Position numbers and translations under genes: made by a program. Shown in pieces: positions 41,715 to 48,481 of a stretch of DNA of 64,000 bases. Where the stretch lies: contig NZ_KB849797.1 of NCBI RefSeq assembly GCF_000369045.1, forward strand, positions 16,749-80,748, in the 5' to 3' direction. This DNA is from Acinetobacter pittii ATCC 19004 = CIP 70.29 (GTDB lineage Bacteria > Pseudomonadota > Gammaproteobacteria > Pseudomonadales > Moraxellaceae). Under the pieces are notes generated by a model. That model saw nothing but the letters and a program-made list of their open reading frames with translations, had not been told where the DNA came from and did not search any database. The first letter of the stretch is position 1. The number at the start of each line of letters is the position of its first letter.

Positions 41715-42842
41715 TTAACCACGCTTAAGCAGTACTTGACCGCCATGAGTGACCAATAGGGCTTTTTGGATTTCGTCTTCCTGATTAATCGCAAAGTTTT
41801 TCTCTTTGTCGAATAAGGTTTCTACGAAATTAAAAACGTTACGCGCATACAATGCAGAAGCTTCTGTTGCTACAGTTGCCGGAATATTTGGGACACCCAA
41901 AATTTTCACGCCATTTTCTGTAAACACAGTCTCACCAACTTTAGAGCCTTCAACGTTACCACCAGTTTCAACAGCCATATCTAAAATGACAGAACCCGGT
42001 TTCATCTTGGCAACAGTTTCAGCTTTAATTAAACGTGGTGCATCACGACCTGGTAACAATGCAGTAGTAATCACGATGTCAGCATTAGAAACAGCTTTAT
42101 CTACAATCGCAGCTTGGTCTTTGATGTATTGCTCACCCGGCATCCATCCATAACCATTTTTAGCGGCATCTGCTGCACGTTGTTGCTCTTCTTCAGACAT
42201 TGGGACGTCTAACCACTTGCCACCTAAAGACTCAACTTGATCTTTAGCTGTAGGACGTAAGTCTGTCGCTTCAACAATTGCACCTAAACGTTTTGCAGTT
42301 GCAATCGCTTGAAGACCAGCAACCCCAACACCCATGATCACAACACGCGCAGGCTTTACAGTACCCGCAGCAGTCATAAGCATTGGGAACATGCGTTGAT
42401 ATTCAGCAGCAGCAAGTAAAACTGACTTATAACCAGCTAAGTTTGCTTGAGAAGACAACACATCCATGTTTTGTGCACGAGAAAGCGTACGAGGAAGCAG
42501 TTCTAAAGCAAAAGCAGACACTTGTTGATTCGCAAACTGATCTAGCTCGGTATTACGATAAGGATCAAACATTGCTACAACAGCGGTATTTGCTGCAAGT
42601 TTCTGAATTTCCCCGCCCTGTGGTGCGCGAACTTTCAAAATAATTTGACTACCCGTATAGGCATCATCCGTAATGGTTGCACCGACCTGTTCATAAGCAC
42701 TGTCAATGTACGCAGCCTTTACACCAGCACCACGTTCAATCACAACGCTATGACCAGCGCTAATCAACTTCTTTACTGTCTCTGGCGTAGCAGCTACACG
42801 ATTTTCACCGACGACAGTTTCGGTTGGGATTCCGATCTGCAT
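41715..42842 (-). CDS. pntAA: NAD(P) transhydrogenase subunit alpha part 1 (NAD-binding)
   Basis: Soluble NAD(H)-binding domain I, 375 residues. It shows the alanine-dehydrogenase/PntA family start [23 protein letters not shown], the Rossmann loop [22 protein letters not shown] and the segment [16 protein letters not shown]. It ends before the membrane part, which is a separate gene downstream. First gene of the operon; 240 bp upstream without a gene separate it from the divergent DMT exporter gene. Confidence 0.96.
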   Translation of the reverse strand: MQIGIPTETVVGENRVAATPETVKKLISAGHSVVIERGAGVKAAYIDSAYEQVGATITDDAYTGSQIILKVRAPQGGEIQKLAANTAVVAMFDPYRNTELDQFANQQVSAFALELLPRTLSRAQNMDVLSSQANLAGYKSVLLAAAEYQRMFPMLMTAAGTVKPARVVIMGVGVAGLQAIATAKRLGAIVEATDLRPTAKDQVESLGGKWLDVPMSEEEQQRAADAAKNGYGWMPGEQYIKDQAAIVDKAVSNADIVITTALLPGRDAPRLIKAETVAKMKPGSVILDMAVETGGNVEGSKVGETVFTENGVKILGVPNIPATVATEASALYARNVFNFVETLFDKEKNFAINQEDEIQKALLVTHGGQVLLKRG

Positions 42843-43080
42843 GAGCGTTCCTCAAGCTAATTTCTCATTGTCAAAAACATTGCAAGCTGCAATGTTTCCC
42901 CCATGTGTATTCTTTGTACAGAATTTGGATTCTAATTGAACTTTTTTAAAATACCACCCACTATTTATTTAATAAATACCCATATTTTGAACTGATGATT
43001 CACGATATTTGTTTAGAGGTGTAATATGGGAAGGTTTTTCTTTTTTTGCAGACAATAGTCTCTCTTATACAGTCCTGTAT

Positions 43081-44007
43081 ATGAAAATTTCTTTATCTTC
43101 GTTTCAAATCGGGTCTTTTTTTGCTCTTTGCTCTGCGTTTCTATTCAGTACAAAAGCAATCTTTATTAAACAGACTTATGCCCTTTCTCCATTAGTAGAC
43201 GGTACGGTCCTGATGGCTTTACGTATGTTAAGCGCTTTACCGTTCTTTCTATTAATTTGCTGGTTTAACAGGCATCATAATCAGGGCATAAAAAAGAAGG
43301 ATTGGCTAATTTTAATTTTTGCTGGTCTATTAGGCTACTACTTTGCAAGTTGGCTCGATTTCATGGGCCTTATGTTTATTAGTGCCTCTTTAGAACGAAT
43401 TATTCTATTTTTATATCCCACGCTTACAGTCATCGTATCAAGCTTACTCTACAAACAAAAATTAGATGTAAAAAGTTTCTTTGCCATTTTTCTTAGTTAT
43501 GGTGGAACCGTGCTGGTTATGCTTCAGGAGCACAACAACGCACCAATTCAGGGCAACTTCTGGTTAGGGACAAGTTTCGTATTTGCAAGTGCCGTGGCTT
43601 TCGCTGGCTATTTGTTGCTGACGCCACCTCTCATTAAGAAATTTGGCTCTTGGAATTTCAGAGGGTTAGCCTTAACTGTGGCTTGTATCGGTACATTAAC
43701 TCATTACGCACTAAGCACACCTCAACCTATTCAACTTCTATTACAACTCCCCTCTAGTGTAATTTGGTATGGCATTGGCTTAGGCTTTTTAGTTACCGTT
43801 TTACCCACCGTTATGCTCATGCAAAGCATTGAAAGATTAGGTGCCTCTCAATCTGCAATGATTGCTTCAATTGGACCAGTTTTAACGATTTTGCTTGCCG
43901 TTGCTTTTTTAAATGAACATCTCAATATGTGGCAATGGATCGGCTGCCTTCTTAATATTGTCGGTGTCATGATGATTACACTCAGAAAGAAAAGACTAAA
44001 ACATTAA
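43081..44007 (+). CDS. EamA/DMT-family exporter
   Basis: A 308-residue membrane protein with about ten hydrophobic segments in two EamA repeats, for example SAFLFSTKAIFIKQ in the first and LEHLNMWQWIGCLLNIVGV-like closing helices in the second (residues near the C-terminus). Drug/metabolite transporters of this type export amino acids or other metabolites; the substrate is unknown. The ATG at 43081 was chosen over one at 43009 because the family domain starts right after it. Confidence 0.87.
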   Translation: MKISLSSFQIGSFFALCSAFLFSTKAIFIKQTYALSPLVDGTVLMALRMLSALPFFLLICWFNRHHNQGIKKKDWLILIFAGLLGYYFASWLDFMGLMFISASLERIILFLYPTLTVIVSSLLYKQKLDVKSFFAIFLSYGGTVLVMLQEHNNAPIQGNFWLGTSFVFASAVAFAGYLLLTPPLIKKFGSWNFRGLALTVACIGTLTHYALSTPQPIQLLLQLPSSVIWYGIGLGFLVTVLPTVMLMQSIERLGASQSAMIASIGPVLTILLAVAFLNEHLNMWQWIGCLLNIVGVMMITLRKKRLKH

Positions 44008-44013
44008 ATTCTC

Positions 44014-44044
44014 TTGACCTCAACTTAAGTTGAGGTTGGATACT
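44014..44044 (+). promoter_or_regulatory. MerR-type promoter and operator before the RidA-MFS pair
   Basis: A -35 TTGACC (44014-44019) and -10 GATACT (44039-44044) are separated by 19 bp, the overlong spacer typical of MerR-family activated promoters. A perfect 18-bp palindrome, CCTCAACTTAAGTTGAGG (44018-44035), fills the spacer. It resembles, but is not identical to, the SoxR box. No regulator gene lies nearby. Confidence 0.75.
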
Positions 44045-44075
44045 CATCTAAATTTTAATGAATGGTTGAGCTCCA

Positions 44076-44486
44076 ATGAGTCAAGAAACTTTTAAAATCA
44101 TAAATCCATCAACTTTATATAACCCAACGCCAAACGCTTATAGTCATGTTGCTGTAGTGGAGAGCTTTAAGAATATTATTCATTTAGCAGGTCAAGGAGG
44201 CGAAAATTCCCAAGGTGAATTAAGCCCAAGTTTTGAAGAACAAGCGAACCAAGTTTTTGATAATATTCAACATGCTTTAAAAGCGGCCAATGCAGAGCTT
44301 AGCAATATTGCTGTATTGAGAGTTTTAGTTGTTGACCACTCGGTCGAAAAACATCAAATTCTGATTAAAATTATGCAAAATTTATGGAAAAATCATTCTT
44401 TTCCTGCCTGTACACTTATTCCTGTGCCGCGCCTTGCACTAGAACACATGCTTATTGAAGTTGAAGCAACGGCATACACCCAATAA
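44076..44486 (+). CDS. RidA/YjgF family protein
   Basis: A 136-residue protein of the RidA fold, with VAVVESFKNIIHLAGQGG, FDNIQHALKAANAELSNIAVLRVLV and the C-terminal LIEVEATAY. In true RidA deaminases the segment PARS supplies an arginine that holds the imine substrate; here the same place reads PACT. This protein may therefore lack enamine/imine deaminase activity. It is 16 bp before an MFS gene and shares its MerR-type promoter. Confidence 0.85.
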   Translation: MSQETFKIINPSTLYNPTPNAYSHVAVVESFKNIIHLAGQGGENSQGELSPSFEEQANQVFDNIQHALKAANAELSNIAVLRVLVVDHSVEKHQILIKIMQNLWKNHSFPACTLIPVPRLALEHMLIEVEATAYTQ

Positions 44487-44501
44487 AACTGAGAGAACGT
44501 C

Positions 44502-45677
44502 ATGTCTACCCCTGAAGATATCAGTCAAAATAAACCTTTGCTTTGGTTGATGGCAGCAGCATGCGGTTTATGTGCAGGTGTGAATTATTATTGTCAGCCT
44601 CTAATTCACTCTATCCAGCAAGAGTTTGCTGTAACTCAAGCACAAGCCGCTTTAACAGTGACATTTGCACAGGTGTCTTATGCCCTCGGTTTACTCTTTA
44701 TTGTCCCATTGGGTGATATTGTCAATAAAGCCAAAGCTATTCCGTTTTTGATGGTGCTTTGCGCTGTTGGTCTATTTACATCTGCTTTTGCGGTGAACTT
44801 ACCCATGTTGTGGATTGGTACAATTTTAGCGGGATTGTTTTCTGTTGCTGCCCAAGTCCTCATCCCACTTGCCACAATGACCGTAAAGCCCGAAAAAACT
44901 GGCGAGATCATTGGTTTTTTAATGAGTGGCTTATTGGTCGGAATTTTACTCTCTACCAGTTTAGCTGGCTTATTTTCCAACCTTTTCCACTGGAAAGTAG
45001 TCTATGTCGTCAGCGGCGTATTAATGCTTCTGTTGGCATTTACTTTAAAAAGCCGTCTGCCTTATGTCTTACGCATGAAAATGAACTATGGACAAATATT
45101 TGTTTCCATGGCTCAACTCTTAAAAGAGGAAAAGCGACTATTATTAAGAGCGCTTACAGGTGCTTTCGCCTTTGCCGCAGTAAGTATTTTGTATTCCACC
45201 ATCGCCTTACTTTTGACTTCGGCACACCATTTGCCCGATCTATTTATCGGACTAGTCCCACTAGTCGGTATCTTTGGGGCATTATCAACACGCTATATTG
45301 GTAAATATGCCGACCAAGGGTATACACGCCTCCTCACTTGGATGGGCTGTGGGCTGTTTTTGGTAAGTTGGATTTGCTTCTATTTCGGACAAACTCTACT
45401 TTCAGCTTATGTTATTGGTTTTGCTCTAATTCAATTGGCACTTGCCCTTGTTCACACCAGCAACCAAAGTATTATCTTCCGTTTACGTCCAGATGCTAAA
45501 TCTCGTATTAATGCCATCTATATGACTACTTACTTTATTGGTGGTGCTGGTGGTTCGGCATTAGGGATTTTTGCATGGAATCGTGGTGGATGGACTATGA
45601 CTTGCTTTGCAGGTGTGGGGCTCGTTGTGTTTTGTATTTTATTTAGCGTGATTGATGCTTTCTTACAAAAAAAGTAA
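44502..45677 (+). CDS. MFS transporter (YnfM/arabinose-efflux-like)
   Basis: A 391-residue protein with about twelve membrane helices and MFS features, including the motif after helix 2, FIVPLGDIVNKAKAI, and the second-half equivalent LSTRYIGKYADQGYTR. It resembles YnfM-type exporters. Control by a MerR-type promoter suggests it exports an oxidant, electrophile or drug that the regulator senses. The substrate is unknown. Confidence 0.87.
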   Translation: MSTPEDISQNKPLLWLMAAACGLCAGVNYYCQPLIHSIQQEFAVTQAQAALTVTFAQVSYALGLLFIVPLGDIVNKAKAIPFLMVLCAVGLFTSAFAVNLPMLWIGTILAGLFSVAAQVLIPLATMTVKPEKTGEIIGFLMSGLLVGILLSTSLAGLFSNLFHWKVVYVVSGVLMLLLAFTLKSRLPYVLRMKMNYGQIFVSMAQLLKEEKRLLLRALTGAFAFAAVSILYSTIALLLTSAHHLPDLFIGLVPLVGIFGALSTRYIGKYADQGYTRLLTWMGCGLFLVSWICFYFGQTLLSAYVIGFALIQLALALVHTSNQSIIFRLRPDAKSRINAIYMTTYFIGGAGGSALGIFAWNRGGWTMTCFAGVGLVVFCILFSVIDAFLQKK

Positions 45678-45833
45678 ATGGCTTAGCTATAAAGTAATTT
45701 GTTAAAAATCATCTTTCTATATTCAATACAAGGGTGGTTATAAATTACTCGGTTAAATGCTCCTGTCGATTCAAGCATAAACCTCGTATAATGCTGCCCT
45801 TTCATTAATTTAGCGACTTTTGGGCTATTGGTT
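45678..45833 (+). promoter_or_regulatory. Native dusA promoter region
   Basis: The gap between the MFS gene and the dusA 5' fragment contains a consensus -10 TATAAT at 45787-45792, about 40 bp before the ATG at 45834. The -35 is poor. This promoter now drives only a truncated frame. Confidence 0.55.
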
Positions 45834-45914
45834 ATGCAATCACCTCAATCGTTACAACCTCGTATTTCTGTCGCACCCATGATAGATTGGATGGTATTTA
45901 AAATTAAACTATAA
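45834..45914 (+). pseudogene. dusA: 5' end of dusA, cut by an integrated element
   Basis: The frame starts MQSPQSLQPRISVAPMIDWM, which is the N-terminus of tRNA-dihydrouridine synthase A (RISVAPMMDWT is the family motif). After that the sequence leaves the dusA frame and ends VFKIKL at a stop. The rest of dusA is not in the window. dusA is an established integration site for phages and islands in Acinetobacter and other proteobacteria. Confidence 0.85.
45864..45891 (+). repeat. Left attachment core within dusA
   Basis: 28-bp core beginning ATTTCTGTCGCACC, repeated at 47978-48005 with only two differences. It codes for ISVAPM(I/M)DW. The dusA-like sequence stops matching right after it. Confidence 0.85.
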
Positions 45915-45948
45915 CTTTCAACATCTTATTTAATTACAAATATAACAA

Positions 45949-45970
45949 GGCACAAATAAGGTACAAAAAA
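45949..45970 (+). repeat. Arm-type repeat pair inside the left end of the mini-island
   Basis: Two tandem units, GGCACAAAT and GGTACAAA, 58 bp from the core. The same layout occurs at 48064-48085, 59 bp after the second core. These look like integrase arm-binding sites. Confidence 0.6.
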
Positions 45971-45972
45971 TT

Positions 45973-46006
45973 AAATAAAAAACCTCAAAAATGAGGTTTT
46001 TTATTT
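45973..46006 (-). terminator. Terminator of the HipA-like/DUF3037 operon
   Basis: A 15-bp perfect stem (45973-45987 with 45992-46006) with a four-base loop; on the minus strand GAGG is followed by a T-rich tract. Confidence 0.85.
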
Positions 46007-46023
46007 AATTTACTACAATAGAG

Positions 46024-46878
46024 TTAAGCTACTTCTTTCGCCCAAAATTTCATTTTATCAACCAACAAATCTTCGCTAGATTCACAGATCAATTTAACGT
46101 CTTGCTGCTCCATTTTGAAATTAAGCCGATCTATAGTTAGATCAATTTGATCAACTTTACTTTTATCTAATTTAGCAAGTTCATCCTCAGCCGGAGTTAA
46201 AACGAAGAAAGTAGGAATTTTCCCATCACCTTTTGCAGCAGCTAAAAGATCTGTTGCAGCCATTAAATAATTCGTATTGATCGTATTAGTACTAGTCGTT
46301 ACTACAGAGGTAATACTTCCATAATGGCTATTTGAGCGAATTGGAACTTTTAAACGGTTATTAAGAACATCAATATATTGATCTACAGGAAATAGATTTG
46401 CTAAATCACGATCATTTGATTTAATAAATTGTTCCCTGATTTTTTTAGGAACCCTTTTTACAAAATCATCATTTCGCACTATTGAAAAACTATCTCTTCT
46501 CACTTCTCTTTGAACATGAGGTTTAGCCAAAGAAATAGCTCTCAAATATAATCTATCCAATATTTCATCAAGGCTTCTACCCTTCGTAATCCCCTTGTTG
46601 ATAAGCTTTATTTGGTCTGAAAAATTATGCTTTCCAACACCAAGAGCATCGTGTGTCAATTCGATTACATCCTGTAAATGCATAACAGTGTTTTCATCGT
46701 AAAGACATTTCACTCTGTCAAATGTATCTAAGAACCGAAAAGATGAGTCATTTTCAACATCCAAAACAATACCAATATTATGAGTTTCTTCTGTCGCTAT
46801 ATCAGGTACCCACTGAACTATAGACCAATTACCTTTTATATTTTTTTTCTTTTCAGTAGCACTAGTTAGATTATTCAT
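46024..46878 (-). CDS. DUF3037-domain protein
   Basis: A 284-residue protein with an N-terminal DUF3037-type segment WSIVQWVPDIATEETHNIGIVL, which in this family usually reads as an aromatic strand, VPD and N(I/V)G(I/V)VL. The remaining 200 residues have no recognised domain. Its biochemical role is unknown. The start at 46878 overlaps the stop of the HipA-like kinase by four bases (ATGA) and has AGGAG 7 bases upstream. The two are thus a translationally coupled pair. It is the only partner of the kinase in an element of 2.1 kb. Confidence 0.8.
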   Translation of the reverse strand: MNNLTSATEKKKNIKGNWSIVQWVPDIATEETHNIGIVLDVENDSSFRFLDTFDRVKCLYDENTVMHLQDVIELTHDALGVGKHNFSDQIKLINKGITKGRSLDEILDRLYLRAISLAKPHVQREVRRDSFSIVRNDDFVKRVPKKIREQFIKSNDRDLANLFPVDQYIDVLNNRLKVPIRSNSHYGSITSVVTTSTNTINTNYLMAATDLLAAAKGDGKIPTFFVLTPAEDELAKLDKSKVDQIDLTIDRLNFKMEQQDVKLICESSEDLLVDKMKFWAKEVA

Positions 46879-47780
46879 ACTGTTGCTCCTAAATGACCTA
46901 GTTGCGTTCTTAACCTTATATTTATTGTTTTTAAACGCTCTAAACAATAGTTGATGAAAGCAGATACTAAAGTTTCTGCACTAGTATGGTGAGGCTCTAA
47001 GATTTTTACAATATCTACAATTTGGCTTTCAATCATATCTTTATGTATTTGAAATACACTGGAATGCTCAATAGCTTCGTTGAAGATTGGTTGACAAGCA
47101 ATATGATTTGGGAAACTCGGCTTATAAAATATTTTAAAACATTCTAAAGCTTGATTCATCCAAAGATCATTATTTGGATCAACAGGTTCGTATCTCCAAT
47201 CATGGACACCAAACAATCTCCCATGATCAATAATTCCAAGTCTGTTTTTATTAATAAATATTATATTTCCTGGATTTCTATCTGAATTTCCTATCCAATC
47301 ATCAAGTGAAATTAAGCATGGGAATTTTTCCCAACTCTGTAGGAAATCAGCATAGTTCTTCCACTCATCCGGAAGTCCACCATTATCAGGATTCTTAAAA
47401 TAAATTTTCTTTAGATTTTCCGAGCCAATAGTAGTTGACGCCCAAGCATAATAGAATCCATTATCTGATGCATACTGATCGGATGCAGATGGAGCATAAT
47501 CATCCACTGAAATTTTTATAAGTGCTACTTTTTCAGGTTGTTCTAACCCTACTGTGTTAGCACATAAATGACCAAAGCTTTCATTCAATATTTCTTTTAC
47601 ACGATCTTGATGGTCAAAAATTTTAATATATGTATCACGCACTACACCATCAGACCATTCAACTTGCGCCAAAATAGTTGTTGCCGAACATCCCCCACTA
47701 GTGGAACTCATAACTTTTAATTCAGTTAAAAATCCATCTTCTTCTATTACCTCAATCACCCCTATCTCCCTAAACTTCAA
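46875..47780 (-). CDS. HipA-like kinase domain protein
   Basis: A 301-residue protein with a HipA/PI3K-like catalytic core: the catalytic loop DWIGNSDRNPGN (161-172, with Asp167 and Asn172) and the metal-binding LGIIDHGRLFG (Asp185). Lys53 in YIKIF may be the ATP-binding lysine. This is the short HipA_2 type, lacking the N-terminal subdomain and HipB partner of the classical toxin system. HipA kinases phosphorylate proteins such as GltX; the target here is unknown. First gene of the pair with the DUF3037 protein. Confidence 0.8.
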   Translation of the reverse strand: MKFREIGVIEVIEEDGFLTELKVMSSTSGGCSATTILAQVEWSDGVVRDTYIKIFDHQDRVKEILNESFGHLCANTVGLEQPEKVALIKISVDDYAPSASDQYASDNGFYYAWASTTIGSENLKKIYFKNPDNGGLPDEWKNYADFLQSWEKFPCLISLDDWIGNSDRNPGNIIFINKNRLGIIDHGRLFGVHDWRYEPVDPNNDLWMNQALECFKIFYKPSFPNHIACQPIFNEAIEHSSVFQIHKDMIESQIVDIVKILEPHHTSAETLVSAFINYCLERLKTINIRLRTQLGHLGATV

Positions 47781-47836
47781 ATTGCTTTAACCATAATATT
47801 CATATAAATTTGCACCCTTTTTTATTCGAAACTCGC

Positions 47837-47860
47837 GGTACAAATACGGTGCAATAAATG
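47837..47860 (+). repeat. Arm-type repeat pair inside the right end of the mini-island
   Basis: Tandem units GGTACAAAT and GGTGCAATA, of the same form as the pairs at 45949 and 48064, about 118 bp before the second core. Confidence 0.55.
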
Positions 47861-47914
47861 CGAGAATATACGAATAGATGCTGAAATATTCCGAAATTCT
47901 AAGGTAAATTTGTC

Positions 47915-48016
47915 ATGAGTGTAACAGAAAATTCGCCCTTAAATAAAAAAAATAAATTAAATCAAATGGTTAAAAGAATTTCTGTCGCACCTATGATGGA
48001 TTGGACACACAATTAA
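47915..48016 (+). pseudogene. Second, replacement dusA 5' end, also interrupted
   Basis: The frame from ATG 47915 reads MSVTENSPLNKKNKLNQMVK followed by RISVAPMMDWTHN and a stop. The last part is dusA-like; the first 20 codons differ entirely from the native N-terminus at 45834. This is what an element that supplies a new 5' end and start for dusA would leave, and the dusA frame is then cut again after the core. TAAGGTAAATTTGTC before the ATG gives a ribosome site (AAGG). Confidence 0.75.
47978..48005 (+). repeat. Second attachment core (dusA type)
   Basis: 28-bp core beginning ATTTCTGTCGCACC, matching 45864-45891 in 26 of 28 positions. It marks the junction between the mini-island and the larger metal/defence island. 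Confidence 0.85.
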
Positions 48017-48063
48017 AATATTTTTAAAATTATCATTATCTTAAATAATTTTTAGGATTCCAT

Positions 48064-48085
48064 GGTGTAAATTAGGTGTAAATTT
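48064..48085 (+). repeat. Arm-type repeat pair at the left end of the larger island
   Basis: Tandem units GGTGTAAATT and GGTGTAAATT, 59 bp after the second core, the same spacing as in the mini-island. Confidence 0.6.
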
Positions 48086-48481
48086 CAACTTAACTAAAAA
48101 AATATTTGATTCAATTATAACTATCTATCTCAGAAATGAGTGAAGATTCCTACGAATACTCGCTAAACCTATGTGATTGCATATCTATATAAGAATAAAT
48201 CTTTAAGACTAATATTAGATTTAAGGACCAAGCAATCCTACTACAATATATTAGATACCAACACACCTCGAAGTAGCCACAGTGAAAAAAGCAAAAAAAT
48301 ATATGCAACCTTTTGTTTTTTTAAAAATTTAATTAAAATTACTTAGATAATAAACTTTTTATATATCTCATAATCTAACCATAACCTACAAAGAAATTTA
48401 TTAATTTTAAAGTATTTAAGAGTAGTAAAAGTTTTGATAAGGTTATGACAGCAGAAAATAATTAAATCTTGAGTATTTCTA
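48086..48481 (+). promoter_or_regulatory. AT-rich non-coding stretch upstream of the Mrr-STAND gene
   Basis: About 400 bp of very AT-rich DNA with no gene I can support. It should contain the promoter of the next gene. I could not pick one confidently because -10-like sequences are frequent. TTGAGTATTTCTA gives a weak GAG ribosome site before the ATG at 48482. Confidence 0.35.

Noticed and set aside
44759..45304. A 181-codon frame inside the MFS gene on the same strand
   Set aside because: Out of frame with a clear twelve-helix MFS protein; composition is not protein-like.
46875..47780. Classical HipBA toxin-antitoxin system
   Set aside because: There is no HipB-like helix-turn-helix partner and the protein is much shorter than HipA; only the kinase core is similar.
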